A stretch of 64,000 nucleotides of DNA from Lasiodiplodia sp. COLG20 (GCA_009801085.1 VNWV01000019.1:186001-250000), one strand, 5' to 3'; shown: positions 1-11,099, counted from the stretch's first letter. Translations and numbers: made by a program. The notes: generated from the sequence alone by a model not told the origin.

Positions 1-3000
1 GTAGGCCAGCGCGGGAGCGAGCGGCGTCGACGTGTTGGGGACGGGGCCGCTTGTGGGCGCGATGGTGGAGACGTCGACGACGGCGGTGGTCGAGGGGAGG
101 GCGAGGGCGGCGGCGAGCGAGAGGGTCGCCGCGTGGCAGAGGATGACGGCGGGCTTGCAGTCCTGGACGATGCTGAGCAGTCTTTCGCGTGGCATTGTCG
201 CGTCCAGCGGGACGGCCACGGCGGGCGTCTTGAGCGTGCCCAGTAAGGACCAGATAAAGGCGGCCGACGGGTCGAACAGTAGGCAGACGAAGGCCGTGGT
301 GCCGTCGAGCGATGCTGCGTTAGCAATAGCCTCGGCCACCGAGTCTGCATTCTGGGCCAGCGTTCTATAAGTGTACGTGTGGCCGTCGCTCTCCTGGATG
401 GCGATGTTGTTGGGCACGCTCGCAGCCACCTGCTCGACACGCCGCGAGATGGTGTCTGGCCACTCGCTCTCATCCTCCCTTGGGCCACGACCAAGCTGGA
501 CGGCCTCGTCGAGCCCGCGCTCCCCATACAGCCTGCACTGAGCCACGGGCTGGCGCGGGGTTTCGGCCAGCGAGCCCAGCAGGTGGACGTAGGCGTCGAG
601 CAGCAGCTGGCACACGTGCGCGGGATACAGATAGTCCTGGCCGGTGAGGCTCAGCATGCACGTTCCGCCGGCCGACTCGGTGATGTCCAGCGTCAGGTCG
701 TACGGGTTGCTCGAGCTCTTGGACCGGACGTACTCGATCCTGCAGTCGCCGATGGTCTCCTGCGCGAGCGCGCCCAGCCGGTAGTTGATGACGACCTGGA
801 ACAGCGGGCTGTGCGTGGCCGAGCGCGGCACCTTCAGCTCGTCCAGCACCGCGTCCATGGGCACCTCGGCGTGCGCCAGCGCCTGCAGCGCCTTGTCGGC
901 CGCGCGCCGGGCCAGCGCGTCGAACGTGTCGTCCTCGTCGTCGTTGTCGGTCCGCAGCTGCAGCCGCACCGGCACGACGTTGACGAAGAAGCCCACCGTC
1001 TCTAGGTAGCGCCGGTCCGCCCTTCCCGCGTCGACGACGCCCACGCACAGCTCCGACACGCCCGCCAGCCGCGACACCAGCACCTGCAGCACGCCCAGGT
1101 GGAAGTGGAACGGCGTGACGCGCAGCGCGCCGCTGGCCCGCTTGACCGCCGCCACCGCGTCGGCGCCCAGCTCCACGCCCGCGTGCGCCGTGTCGTAGCG
1201 GTCGGCCGCCCTGCGCGCGCTCGCCTGCGCCACGCCCAGCAGCGGCAGCGGCGCACTCGCCTGCACCAGCCCCGCCAGCTCGCCTCGCCAGAAGGCCATC
1301 TCGCGCTCCCACCGCCCCGCCGCCAGCGCCTGCCGCTGCTCGACGGCGTAGTCGACGTACGACGCGGCCGGCGGCAGACTCCCGCCGCTGCGGTATGCCG
1401 CGTCGAGGTCGCGCACCAGGCGCGCCCAGCTGACGCCGACGAGCACGAGGTGGTGGCCGCCGAGGATGAAGAAGGCGTGTTCCTGGTCGTCGTCGTTGGC
1501 CACCAGCAGCACGCCGCCCAGCGACACGCCCTCGCCGAGCTCCCAGACGCGCGTGGCCAGCGCGTTGAACTCACGCTCCACCACGGCGTCGTCGTCGAGG
1601 TCGACGGTGCGGAGCGTGGCCGTGGGCGCGTCGAGCTCGCTCTGCACGGCTTCTCCGCCCGCCGTGGTTGAGAAGGCGGTGCGCAGCCCGGCGTGGCGGG
1701 CGACGGTGGCGCGGAAGGCGGCGGCGAAGCGGCGCGCGTCGAGCGGCCCGGTGATGGAGTAGAGGAGGGTTTCGTTGTAGGTGGTCGGGTCGGAGAGGAA
1801 GGTCTGCAGGAACCAGATGCGCGACTGGGCGGGCGAGAGCGGCGCCGTGCGGACGACGCGGGGCTGGGGCGCAGGCCGCCGGCGCTTCTTTTGTTGTTGT
1901 GGCTGTGGCGAGGGACTGCTGCTGCTCGGCGGCGTCGAGGCGTTGGAAACGGTCGTCGTGGTGGAGCTGTCTTCTGGCTTGCTGCTGCTGCTGCTTGTGT
2001 GGTGATCTGGTTCCTGCTGCTTGGGAGCTGTACTGCTGCTCTGCTTGTCCCTTCTGGAAGCCAATTGGTCCAGGGCGGCGCGGCAGATGCCCTCTGCGGA
2101 GGCTCCATTGATGATGTGCAGGACCGGGATGTCCGTGTCCGTCTCCTTCAGAAACCACGTTCGGATCTCCATTGCCAGCAGTGAGTCGACGCCGTAGCCG
2201 ACCAGCGGGATCCCCGCATCGAGGGAGCCCGTCTGCAGCTGCAGAAGTACTTTCAACTTCTTGACGAAAGCTTCCCGCAGCGCGGCCAGGGCAGCTTCGC
2301 CATCCGTCGCGGCGTTCAGCAGGCCGGCCAGATCGACGGCTGTGTCGTCGTCTTGCACCGCCTGTGCAGCCGCCCTCGCCTCCCGCACGAAAAACGAGAG
2401 CCTCGGATCGACGGCCCAGAACGGCCGTTCCGAATCGTCCTCGCTGATGCGCAGCCCGGTGATGAGCTCCGGCGGGCGCGTTGCGTCGGGTCGTCCTGCA
2501 ACGATGGCTTCGGCGAACATGAAGTGCACGTCTTGTTCCGAAAGCGGGAGGAAGTACATCCTCCGCAAGCCCTTCTCCACCGACGGGTGCTGCCGCGTGA
2601 CGTAGCCAATGTCGGCGACCATGCCTACATCCAGCACAGACGCAGCGAGGCCTTTCCGCCGTCGGCTTTCGGCCAGCCCCGCCATGAACATGTTGGCCAT
2701 GTGATAGTTTGTCTGGCCTGGCGTGCCGATGACGCTGCCGAGAGAAGACAGCATGATGAAGAAGTCCAGGTCTTGTTCGGCGAAGAGCCTGTCGAGGTGG
2801 ATGCTTCCGTGGACTTTGGGTTGCAGGGCTTCCTCGACTGCTCGCGAGTCTGTCTGGATGAACGTCTTGTCCGACAGGACCATGGCGCCGTTGCAGACGC
2901 CCGCCACCGGCGGCAGCTGGCTCCGGATCTGCTCGCCCACATTTGCGACGCTCTCCCAGTCGGCCACGTCCATTTCGAGGACCAGCACCTTGGCACCCTT

Positions 3001-6000
3001 GCTGGACATGGCCTCCAGCCAGGCATCGTCCACCTGCGGGGCTCGACTGGTGAGGACCAGGTTTCGAGCGCCGTTGGCGACCATCCAGCCGCAGATGGAG
3101 CGGCCGAGCTCCGTTGTCAAGCCGACGAGTAGGTACGTCTTGTCGCTCGCGAACAGCTGGGTTGCATCGACAGGTTCGACGCAGACCTGCATCTTTTCTG
3201 CTCCTGTCCAGTCCACGACAATGAGTTGGTCTGAGACGCATTCACCGAGCTTATTGGGCGAGGTGGTGAGGACAGGAACGTGCATCTGTGGCCTGCCGTT
3301 GAGCTCTGTCCAGGACATGACGGCTTCCTTGAGCAGCATATGCACTGACTCGTCTTCGAGTGCACACGGCAACTTCCCCGGGAAATTGAAGACGGATCCG
3401 AAGGTGCACATGGGCGCCTCGACTAGCAGCTGGGCTTTGGAAAGGAATTGCTCGGTCGCGCTCTCCGGGCCGTCGACGACGACTGCTGCGACTCGGTCCG
3501 GTAAAAGCCCCATGGTGCGCAAAGGCGCTCTTGGGTGGATGTAGATGGCCTTGGGATCTCGTGGCGGGCTCGCAGATGTCGTCCTGAACACGCGGACCAT
3601 ATGTTTGGAAGCCTCATGTTCGAAGATGTCGCCGATTGATTCCGTGCAGTCGTGAAGCCAGAGGGACGAGCCAGAGGGGGCGGAATGCATCCAAGTCAGG
3701 GCCGCGAGGATGGCTACCATTAGAGACAGTGCATCCTGACCCTGTTGGATCTCCGCTCCGACGGATATTGCGTGTTGCGCCGGAATAACTATAGTTGATG
3801 AATTGTCTCGTGACAGGGCCAAAACAGTCTCTCCACTGCTTAGCTTACCCAAGCACAAATGCATGCTTAAACCCGGTAGAGCCGCGAGCGTTGACATTTT
3901 TACAGCGAGTTCGATTTGATCTGATGTAATACGTGCTGTCTTTGGTTTGGCGAGGGCTTGAAGGACTTGGGATGGACCGATCCGGATGATTTCGTCGTCT
4001 GCCGGCATGACTTGACGGAAAATGCGACGGCGTGAAGAATTAAGCCGATCGTTAGTCTCTTGATCTGGCCGCACCCGCGGGATAAGCAATGCGTCTCCTC
4101 TCAACGCCAGCTCCGGTTCAGTTGTCCACAGAAGAGGTTGTCCGTCGGTGCCCAGCTCTTGCGCGAAAACGAAACGCAGGAAATTCTCAGCGATCACACT
4201 GGGGTTGGGAGCGATGTTGCCGTCCAAGTCCAGGATCTGAAGCTTTAGGGAAGGCATCTCGGAACGCAGTCCTCTCGACAAACCCACCATCATCTTCGAG
4301 TACCCGGGAGTTGCGTCGTCCTCCTTGGTGAGCCACAGGACAGCTTTTGACCTCTCAAAGACCTTCTTCAGGGCCTCGAGCACGGCCTCATCTACACCAT
4401 TCAAGAACAGTGGTGAGTCCAACTCCGCCAAGCACAGAACTGCAGTCCGAGACGAAAGGCCGGCCGAGGCGGCAGCCTGAAGGTGTGGAAAGTGCAGGAC
4501 CCTGTGTCCATACGATGAAAGTGTCGTGCGCAGCGAGCGCACAAGTCTGGACGCCGACAGGGACGAGCCGCCGATCAAGGCGAACTGCACGTCTTCCGAG
4601 AGGGTGTGCAGGCTCGCCAGCGGATCGAGAAGAGTCGTCAGCGTGGTGTCGACAGCTTGGCTCACAAACGAAGAGTAGTAGTGGACCCGCTCGTCATCGT
4701 TGTCGTTGTGGATGACATCGATCCCTGAGAATCCAGAGTTCCGTAGCTTCTCATCCCAAGTTGTCGCGGACGCGGCTGGGCTCAGCCGGCGGCCGTCGTC
4801 GCCGCCGAGCCACCAGCCTTCAAGCCCGCCCATGATCAGCTGGACTCGCATCAGCTGCGAAGTGGGTTCGACGGCGAGCAGATATCCGCCTGGCTTCAGC
4901 AGCTTGCGCACCCTCTGCAGCATTGCTTCCAGATTGTCGGTGATGTGCAGGACGTTGGACGCAAGCACGATGTCGTAACTGTGCTCCTTGAAGCCTTGCT
5001 CATGCACAGGTACGCCGATATCCAGCGTCTGGAACACCATACGAGAGCCATACTGGGCAAACAACTGCTTCGCCTTGGGGAAAAAGCCCGACGAGACGTC
5101 GGTGAAGGTGTAGGATGCGAAGGCGCCATCAATCTTCTCCAGAAGCGCTTTTGTAGTAGCCCCGGTGCCGGCGCCCAGCTCAAGGATCTTGGCATTGGGG
5201 TACCGATGAGTGATCTGGCGTGCATATGACGCCATCTGCGCGTTGAGGCGCGGCAGGCCCAGACCGCTGAGGTAGACCTGCGTGAGCATGTCGTCGGCGA
5301 ACAGCACTTCCAGGATCTGCCTCTCGCCACGGAAGACGCTGGGCAGATTGTCGCCGACGGCGCGCACCAGCCTCATGTCAATCTGGTCTGGGTGTTCGCG
5401 CAGAATGGCGTCGATGGCTTCACGGGTGTCGGTGAGCCACTCTTTCTGAATGAGTGGTCGAACTCCCGCTTGTGCTTGCTCGATCATGATGCGGCCCGTT
5501 TCAATCATCCGCTTGTGGTGCCACTTGAGCTGGTCCTCCGGAATGTCTGCAACGTCGGTGAGGATCTTGCGATAGAAGAACAGTGCAAGCCGCTCGGCCT
5601 TCCTGACGAGGTCTGCTTCCACGGCTTCTTGGCCCTTCGGGCGTTCGACGGTGGCGGGGCGGCTCAAGAAATCAGCCTCCCACACGGGTTGGCTGAAGAT
5701 GATGCGGTCGTTCGACGCGTCGGCCTCTTGGAGTGCGGTCAAGGTCAAGCCTTCCAGCTGAATAGCGGGCCGGTTTCCAGGCCCGTACAGCGCGAGGTCG
5801 CCGACCAGAGCTGATGCGGAAGCGCTCGTGACGTGGGCATCGACACTGACCTCTACCCGTCCATTTGGGCCCCTGAACGCAGTCCGCATGTCGACAGAGA
5901 TCTTCCTGACCGACGTCGGAAGATAGGCAGTCCATAGCCTTTCAGTGGCCGGGGCGCAATACGCAGCAAATATCGACTGCAGGGCGCTGTCCAAGACGGC

Positions 6001-9000
6001 AGGATGCAGCCCCGGTTCGGGCACCATCTCTCCGTCTTCCCACATTGCGACCGTGGTCGCGACACCGTCAGCCCGGCTCGCCGATCTGAGGCCTCTGAAA
6101 AGACCGCTGTACTCGATGCCAATGTTGCGAAGCGATTCGTAGAATCTGTTCATGTCAACACTTGAAGGTGTGACGAGCGAGCCATCTCTGGGAGGGAGCT
6201 CGTCCGGGTTCGCGGAGGCGTCGAAGTAAACGGTCAGCTTTCCACCAGACGCCTTGTGCAGCGTGCCAGCGCCAGGGTCAGTGCATACATAGCAGGTGAA
6301 GCTTGCACGGAGCTGGTCCGCGTGCCGCGAGCTGCCAATCTTGAAAGAGCACACGGTTTCCACGGGTCGAGTGAGGTCTTCCAGGGTCAGTGCCCGGTCG
6401 ATGGTAAAGTCGTCGATATCGACCAGCTTGACAGGGCGGCCGCCGGCAATCACGTCAATGGCTTCGAGGACCATGCTGATGTAGCCGGTGGCGGGGAACA
6501 ATGCTTGTCCCTGGAATCGATGGCCCTCGAGCCAAGGAAGCTCCTTTAGGCTCAGCATGTTGCGGAAGCGAGGCTCTTCATCCGAGTCATCGGGGCACCG
6601 TCGTCCAAGCATCGTGTACGGCTTGTCGTTGCGCAGGCGGTGGTTACGCGAGATCCTCGACTCTCTCCAGACCACTTGGGCGTGGTCCCAGGAATAAGAC
6701 GGCAGGCCCTTGAGCAGTCTCGGCTCCGCCGTCGCCCCCCAGCATCTGCGGTAGCCGTCAAAGTCGAATGCTTCGGAGCCGAAATGCTCCCACATTCGCC
6801 CCAACGCTCCAGCAAACGCATCGACGCAGTCCTCGTTGCGCACCATAACGCTGCAGTACGGCAAGCTGACCTGCAGCTTCTGCTTCAGCGTCTGGGCGAC
6901 TGGTCCCTTCAGCGCCGCATGCGGGCCCACTTCGACGACGACATCAAACGGCCCGCCATGCGTCCACGACGCCTCGACAGCGTCAGCAAACAGCACCGGG
7001 CTGACCAGATTGTCCACCCAGTACTGTCCCCGCAGCGCCTCGAAGTCCTGGGCATACCACCGATCCGCATCCCCACGCACACTCGACACCCAGACGGGCG
7101 CCGCCGGCCCCGCCGCCGGCTGCCGCGGCTCGATGCCACACGCCGTGAGCGCCTCCAGGTACTTCTCCGCACACGCCTCCATCTGCTTCGAGTGGTACGC
7201 GCGGTCGACGCGCAGCAGCCGCGCAAAGACACCATCAGCATCCAACACCTTCTTCGCCTCCTCAACAACCTGCCTCTCGCCGCTCAGCGTCACGCTCGCC
7301 GGCGCGTTGACAGCCGCGACCCCGATCCGGCCTCCCTCCCACGCCGCGCAGAACCGCTCCGCCGCCTCCCGCCCCATGCCCACCGCCATCATCGCCCCGT
7401 CGCCCGGTGCCGCTTCAGCGTACAGCCCGCGGTAGTACGCGACGCGCACCGCGTCCCGCGCGTCCAGCACCCCCGCCGCGTACAGCGCCGCCATCTCGCC
7501 GCTCGAGTGGCCCACGACGGCCGCGAGCGCCACGCCCGCCGCCCGCAGCATGTCGACCAGCCCGATCTGCACCGCCGTGACGGCCGGCTGCGCGACGGCG
7601 GCGCGGCCGAGGCGGCTGGTTGAGGCTGGCGCGAGCAATTCGGCGCGGAGGGAGAAGGATGGGCGGTCGGCGGGTGTGGGGAGGCTGGAGAGGGCGGCCT
7701 CGCAGCGCGCGATGGCGGCGGCGAAGATGGGGGAGGAGGCGAGGAGGGGGGCGGCCATGCCGGCCCATTGTGCGCCTTGGCCGGTGAAGATGGCGAGGGT
7801 GCCGAGGCCATCGGCGGGGGAGGTGAGTGGGCGGAGGGGGGTGGGTTGGAGAGCTGGGGTGGCGGCATCTGTGGCGGATAGGAGTTGGGAGATGAGGTGC
7901 TCGCGGGTGATGGCGGTGAAGGAGGTTCGGAGGGGGAGGGCGCTGCGGTGGTGCAGGAGCGTGTGGGCGAGCGAGGAGAGGGAGGTGGATGGGTGGGCTT
8001 GCAGGTGTTCGGCCGTTTTGCGCACGTTGTCGAGTAGTGACTGCTCACTGTTGGCGCTGAACACAAAGGGGCCGGGAAATGGTGCGTCCGTCACTTCCGA
8101 GTCGACGTCGTCGATGTCGGGATGCGGCTCGTAGGATTCGATGACTGCGTGCGCGTTGGTGCCGCCGAAGCCGAAGCTGTTGACACTGGCCCGTTTGGGG
8201 TGGCCGGACGCCGGAGCAGGCCAGGGCTCAGCCTTGGTTGGGATGACCAGCGGCCCGTAGTACGGCTCAATTGCTGGATTCAGCTTCTCGAAATGCAGAT
8301 TAGGCGGAACGACGCCGTGCTTCATCGCCAGCAACACCTTGATTACCCCGGCCAGGCCGGCGCATCCCTCCAAGTGTCCAATGACCGTCTTCACTGACCC
8401 AACGAACAGGCTGTCTGCAGAACCAACGCTACCCTTCTCGGGGAAGAAGACGTCGCTGATTGCATTCGCCTCGATTGGATCGCCGGTAGGAGTTCCAGTG
8501 CCGTGCGCTTCGAAATACTGGCACCTGTCTTCCGCCTTGAGGGGATCCAGGCCCGCGGTTTGATAAGCCGTTCTGATCAGACGCGCCTGGGCTGCTGCGC
8601 TCGGCATGGTGATCCCAGGAGTACGCCCGTCAGAGTTGACTCCTGTACCTCGGACGACGCCCTCGATGTGGTCTTTGTCCCTGAGCGCCTGGCTCAAGGG
8701 CTTCAGCAGCAGGGCTGCCACGCCTTCTCCGCGGGCGTACCCATCGGCATCCGCGTCCCACATGCGCGAGCGGCCGGTGGGCGAGAGCATGTGCAGCTTC
8801 GACTCGGCGATGTAGACTTCCGGCCCGAGGATCAGGTTGCAGCCGGCCACAATTGCAAGGCTACTGTCGCCAGCGCTGAGGCCGCACGCGGCCTGGTGAA
8901 GCGCTACCAAGGATGAGGAGCACGCCGTGTCAACCGTCATCGACGGCCCTTTGAGGTCGAAAAAATATGATATCCGGTTGGCCAACAGGCTTCGCGCCGT

Positions 9001-9441
9001 GCCCGAAGACGTGTATGCGGCCGCATCTTCCATGTCACGTAGCTGAATGTCCGAGTAATCGTTGGTCATGACGCCGACATGCACCGACGTATCCGACCCT
9101 CGAAGGCGGTCCAGAGTGTAGCCCGCGCCTTCGCTGGCCTCAAACACGGTTTCCAGAAGCATGCGCTGCTGCGGGTCCATCGCCTCTGCTTCTAGCGGGC
9201 TGATGCTGAAGAATGCGGCGTCGAACCGTCGCGGATCCCTGTCTAAGAAGTACGACTTGGTGACGGGAGAGCAGCCATGACGATCGCCATCGTGGTGGTG
9301 AAACTTCCCAAGGTTTAGCCTGTCAGGCTCTGGCTCCTTCTGGATATCTCGAGGATCTTTGAGGAGCTCCCAGAAGCTCGAGTCTGTCGTCGCTCCGCCC
9401 GGAAAGCAGAACGAGGATCCAATGATGGCAATAGGCTCCAT
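1..9441 (-). CDS. Highly reducing PKS-NRPS hybrid synthase (C-terminal part missing)
   Basis: One uninterrupted frame of about 3147 codons from the ATG at 9441 to the window edge; no stop or intron was found. Domain order: KS (active Cys about residue 174 in DTACSSS, then EAHGTGT and KTVIGH), AT (GHSSGE, Ser about 646), DH (His about 974 in LEGHRFQGQALFP), C-methyltransferase (ELGAGTG near 1420), KR (LVGLTTELG near 2100 and SSLGS..GQTNYHMAN), ACP (GVDSLL, Ser about 2420), a Ser/Thr/Gln-rich linker, a condensation domain (HHLVLVG at about 2663) and the start of an adenylation domain (from about 2980). No enoylreductase nucleotide-binding motif lies between DH/MT and KR, so enoyl reduction must come in trans. 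Such hybrids build a reduced, methylated polyketide and amide-link it to an amino acid; a Dieckmann or reductive release domain should follow outside the window. The condensation motif is atypical (V in place of the usual D of HHxxxDG). The product is not identified. Confidence 0.95.
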   Translation of the reverse strand, partial: MEPIAIIGSSFCFPGGATTDSSFWELLKDPRDIQKEPEPDRLNLGKFHHHDGDRHGCSPVTKSYFLDRDPRRFDAAFFSISPLEAEAMDPQQRMLLETVFEASEGAGYTLDRLRGSDTSVHVGVMTNDYSDIQLRDMEDAAAYTSSGTARSLLANRISYFFDLKGPSMTVDTACSSSLVALHQAACGLSAGDSSLAIVAGCNLILGPEVYIAESKLHMLSPTGRSRMWDADADGYARGEGVAALLLKPLSQALRDKDHIEGVVRGTGVNSDGRTPGITMPSAAAQARLIRTAYQTAGLDPLKAEDRCQYFEAHGTGTPTGDPIEANAISDVFFPEKGSVGSADSLFVGSVKTVIGHLEGCAGLAGVIKVLLAMKHGVVPPNLHFEKLNPAIEPYYGPLVIPTKAEPWPAPASGHPKRASVNSFGFGGTNAHAVIESYEPHPDIDDVDSEVTDAPFPGPFVFSANSEQSLLDNVRKTAEHLQAHPSTSLSSLAHTLLHHRSALPLRTSFTAITREHLISQLLSATDAATPALQPTPLRPLTSPADGLGTLAIFTGQGAQWAGMAAPLLASSPIFAAAIARCEAALSSLPTPADRPSFSLRAELLAPASTSRLGRAAVAQPAVTAVQIGLVDMLRAAGVALAAVVGHSSGEMAALYAAGVLDARDAVRVAYYRGLYAEAAPGDGAMMAVGMGREAAERFCAAWEGGRIGVAAVNAPASVTLSGERQVVEEAKKVLDADGVFARLLRVDRAYHSKQMEACAEKYLEALTACGIEPRQPAAGPAAPVWVSSVRGDADRWYAQDFEALRGQYWVDNLVSPVLFADAVEASWTHGGPFDVVVEVGPHAALKGPVAQTLKQKLQVSLPYCSVMVRNEDCVDAFAGALGRMWEHFGSEAFDFDGYRRCWGATAEPRLLKGLPSYSWDHAQVVWRESRISRNHRLRNDKPYTMLGRRCPDDSDEEPRFRNMLSLKELPWLEGHRFQGQALFPATGYISMVLEAIDVIAGGRPVKLVDIDDFTIDRALTLEDLTRPVETVCSFKIGSSRHADQLRASFTCYVCTDPGAGTLHKASGGKLTVYFDASANPDELPPRDGSLVTPSSVDMNRFYESLRNIGIEYSGLFRGLRSASRADGVATTVAMWEDGEMVPEPGLHPAVLDSALQSIFAAYCAPATERLWTAYLPTSVRKISVDMRTAFRGPNGRVEVSVDAHVTSASASALVGDLALYGPGNRPAIQLEGLTLTALQEADASNDRIIFSQPVWEADFLSRPATVERPKGQEAVEADLVRKAERLALFFYRKILTDVADIPEDQLKWHHKRMIETGRIMIEQAQAGVRPLIQKEWLTDTREAIDAILREHPDQIDMRLVRAVGDNLPSVFRGERQILEVLFADDMLTQVYLSGLGLPRLNAQMASYARQITHRYPNAKILELGAGTGATTKALLEKIDGAFASYTFTDVSSGFFPKAKQLFAQYGSRMVFQTLDIGVPVHEQGFKEHSYDIVLASNVLHITDNLEAMLQRVRKLLKPGGYLLAVEPTSQLMRVQLIMGGLEGWWLGGDDGRRLSPAASATTWDEKLRNSGFSGIDVIHNDNDDERVHYYSSFVSQAVDTTLTTLLDPLASLHTLSEDVQFALIGGSSLSASRLVRSLRTTLSSYGHRVLHFPHLQAAASAGLSSRTAVLCLAELDSPLFLNGVDEAVLEALKKVFERSKAVLWLTKEDDATPGYSKMMVGLSRGLRSEMPSLKLQILDLDGNIAPNPSVIAENFLRFVFAQELGTDGQPLLWTTEPELALRGDALLIPRVRPDQETNDRLNSSRRRIFRQVMPADDEIIRIGPSQVLQALAKPKTARITSDQIELAVKMSTLAALPGLSMHLCLGKLSSGETVLALSRDNSSTIVIPAQHAISVGAEIQQGQDALSLMVAILAALTWMHSAPSGSSLWLHDCTESIGDIFEHEASKHMVRVFRTTSASPPRDPKAIYIHPRAPLRTMGLLPDRVAAVVVDGPESATEQFLSKAQLLVEAPMCTFGSVFNFPGKLPCALEDESVHMLLKEAVMSWTELNGRPQMHVPVLTTSPNKLGECVSDQLIVVDWTGAEKMQVCVEPVDATQLFASDKTYLLVGLTTELGRSICGWMVANGARNLVLTSRAPQVDDAWLEAMSSKGAKVLVLEMDVADWESVANVGEQIRSQLPPVAGVCNGAMVLSDKTFIQTDSRAVEEALQPKVHGSIHLDRLFAEQDLDFFIMLSSLGSVIGTPGQTNYHMANMFMAGLAESRRRKGLAASVLDVGMVADIGYVTRQHPSVEKGLRRMYFLPLSEQDVHFMFAEAIVAGRPDATRPPELITGLRISEDDSERPFWAVDPRLSFFVREARAAAQAVQDDDTAVDLAGLLNAATDGEAALAALREAFVKKLKVLLQLQTGSLDAGIPLVGYGVDSLLAMEIRTWFLKETDTDIPVLHIINGASAEGICRAALDQLASRRDKQSSSTAPKQQEPDHHTSSSSSKPEDSSTTTTVSNASTPPSSSSPSPQPQQQKKRRRPAPQPRVVRTAPLSPAQSRIWFLQTFLSDPTTYNETLLYSITGPLDARRFAAAFRATVARHAGLRTAFSTTAGGEAVQSELDAPTATLRTVDLDDDAVVEREFNALATRVWELGEGVSLGGVLLVANDDDQEHAFFILGGHHLVLVGVSWARLVRDLDAAYRSGGSLPPAASYVDYAVEQRQALAAGRWEREMAFWRGELAGLVQASAPLPLLGVAQASARRAADRYDTAHAGVELGADAVAAVKRASGALRVTPFHFHLGVLQVLVSRLAGVSELCVGVVDAGRADRRYLETVGFFVNVVPVRLQLRTDNDDEDDTFDALARRAADKALQALAHAEVPMDAVLDELKVPRSATHSPLFQVVINYRLGALAQETIGDCRIEYVRSKSSSNPYDLTLDITESAGGTCMLSLTGQDYLYPAHVCQLLLDAYVHLLGSLAETPRQPVAQCRLYGERGLDEAVQLGRGPREDESEWPDTISRRVEQVAASVPNNIAIQESDGHTYTYRTLAQNADSVAEAIANAASLDGTTAFVCLLFDPSAAFIWSLLGTLKTPAVAVPLDATMPRERLLSIVQDCKPAVILCHAATLSLAAALALPSTTAVVDVSTIAPTSGPVPNTSTPLAPALAY

Positions 9442-9958
9442 ACCGAACGAGATAGAAAGAACTGGTACGAATGAAGGTTTTTTTCTTCGGAGAGGAAGAT
9501 GCGGTTACAACTACATATATTACAGACACCGGCTTCGCAAAACATTTGGTGGATGCATTGACTCGTCTCTGTGTAGGTCTCCGTAGCTCCAGGGACCCCG
9601 GTAGCCATTAGGTTACCGTTCCACTCGCCTCGGCCTTTGACACTGCCATAGTTGGACCTTGGCAATCGGGTTCCTCGCCTAGCTCTGGTTGCAATTGAAA
9701 TGTCTGACAAGGCTTCTGCTTTCACCGCTTGTTGGGCGCAGGGCGGTTACGGCTGAGATGGAGAGCTTATGCAGAGACCGGGCCACGACAACCATAGCAT
9801 CCGTGGCAAGATAGTGTATATAGCTGCTGGAAGAAGACGGGTGGCAGCTACAGTGACGCTCTGAATCCTCCCGGCCGCCTCTCCGTGCGCGAACCTCTCT
9901 CGTTGGACAACCATCTTTTCAGTCTCCAATCTCTCCTCCCCCCTCTCCCTCCCTTGCC
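9442..9958. promoter_or_regulatory. Shared divergent promoter of the PKS-NRPS and the trans-enoylreductase
   Basis: The 517 bp lie between two divergent start codons, so both core genes are probably driven from here. A TATA-like stretch (GTATATAG, about 9816) stands about 140 bp before the enoylreductase ATG, and an AT-rich ATATATT stands about 70 bp before the PKS ATG. The 60 bp before the enoylreductase are rich in CTCC pyrimidine tracts, common in highly transcribed fungal promoters. No gene is seen inside; short frames here have no family features. Confidence 0.6.
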
Positions 9959-11099
9959 ATGGATCAAGTGCCGACGACGCGTACAGCGCTAGTGGTGCAG
10001 GGCCGGGGCACTGTCGAGTCAGTCGGAGGGTTGCCGCTCCCTTGCCCTTCGGACGGCCAAGTGCTCATCAAGACGGCCAGTCTGGCCCTCAACCCAGCGG
10101 ATGCGAAGATGGTCAAAGCCGGACTGCCGCTGGGCGGAGTTGCAGGCCTGGACTTTGCGGGCACAGTCGTCGCAACGCGGGCAAACGTGCGCGTGGGCGC
10201 CCGAGTGTGCGGTGTCGTCTGCGGATACGACCAGAAGCGCCCCGATGTGGGCGCCTTTGCGGACTACGTCGTTGCCGAGGCCGATTTTGTGATTGAGCTC
10301 CCGGACGGTCTGGACTTCGACGAGGCGGCGACGCTGCCAATCGGCATCCTCACAGCGGGCCTGGCACTATACAAGACGCTCAAACTGCCCCATCCGCAAC
10401 AGCACCAGCAAAAAGCGGGCCCATACGCGCTCGTGTACGGAGCCAGCACCGCAACCGGAACGCTCATCACCCAACTCCTCCAACGGCAAGTAGATTCCCA
10501 CCCCCGCCCTTCTGATAGCCCGCTCTAACACACCCGCCCCCTCGTGCAGATCCGGCCTCCGCCCAATCGCCGTCTGCTCGCCCCACAACTTCGACCTCGC
10601 CCGCCGTAGCGGCGCGACTCACTGCTTCGACTACCGCTCCGCCACCTGTGCCGCCGACATCCGCGCCCTGACGGCCGACGCGCTCGACATCGCCATCGAC
10701 TGTATCGCCACCACCCCCGACACGACGCGCCTCTGCTACGCCGCGCTCGGGCCCGCCGGCGGCCGCTACGTCGCGCTCGACCGCTTCTCGCCCGCGGCGC
10801 ACTCCCGCCGGACGGTCCGGCCCTCGTGGGTCTTTGCCATGGCCGCCTTTGGCACTAGCGTCGACTGGGTCGCTCCCTACACGAGCCCGGCTGAGCCTGC
10901 GACGCGCGCCTTTGCCGTGGATTGGTTCAGGGAGGTCGAGGCGCTGCTCGCGGGCGGGGCGCTGCGCTGCCATCCGCATCGTGTTGTCGGTCGTGGCTTG
11001 GACGCCGTCCCGCAAGCGCTGGCGGTCCTAGGGGGCGGCGGTGTGTCGGGCGTCAAGCTGGTGTGCACGTTGTCGGATGAACGGCAGCAGCGAACCTAG
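9959..11099 (+). CDS. LovC-type trans-acting enoylreductase
   Basis: Medium-chain alcohol dehydrogenase-like protein of about 358 residues. The N-terminal GroES-like domain reads TRTALVVQG and ASLALNPADAKM; the Rossmann part carries YGASTATGT, the variant seen in LovC/CcsC/TenC-type trans-enoylreductases, and later CSPHNFDLARRSGA. Members of this family dock on highly reducing PKSs that lack a working ER and reduce selected alpha,beta-double bonds with NADPH. Its divergent position to such a PKS-NRPS fits exactly. The frame continues only if a 64-bp GC-AG intron (10486-10549, donor GCAAGT, acceptor GTGCAG) is removed, giving the junction LLQR-SGLRPIAV; the nearby GT option leads to an early stop. 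The start is the only ATG before the domain. Confidence 0.93.

Noticed and set aside
379..8134. Many long open frames on both strands (for example 1571-3241 minus, 2353-3132 plus, 6640-7623 plus)
   Set aside because: They overlap the PKS-NRPS frame, are rich in Arg/Ala/Pro as expected for shadow frames in GC-rich coding DNA, and show no domains.
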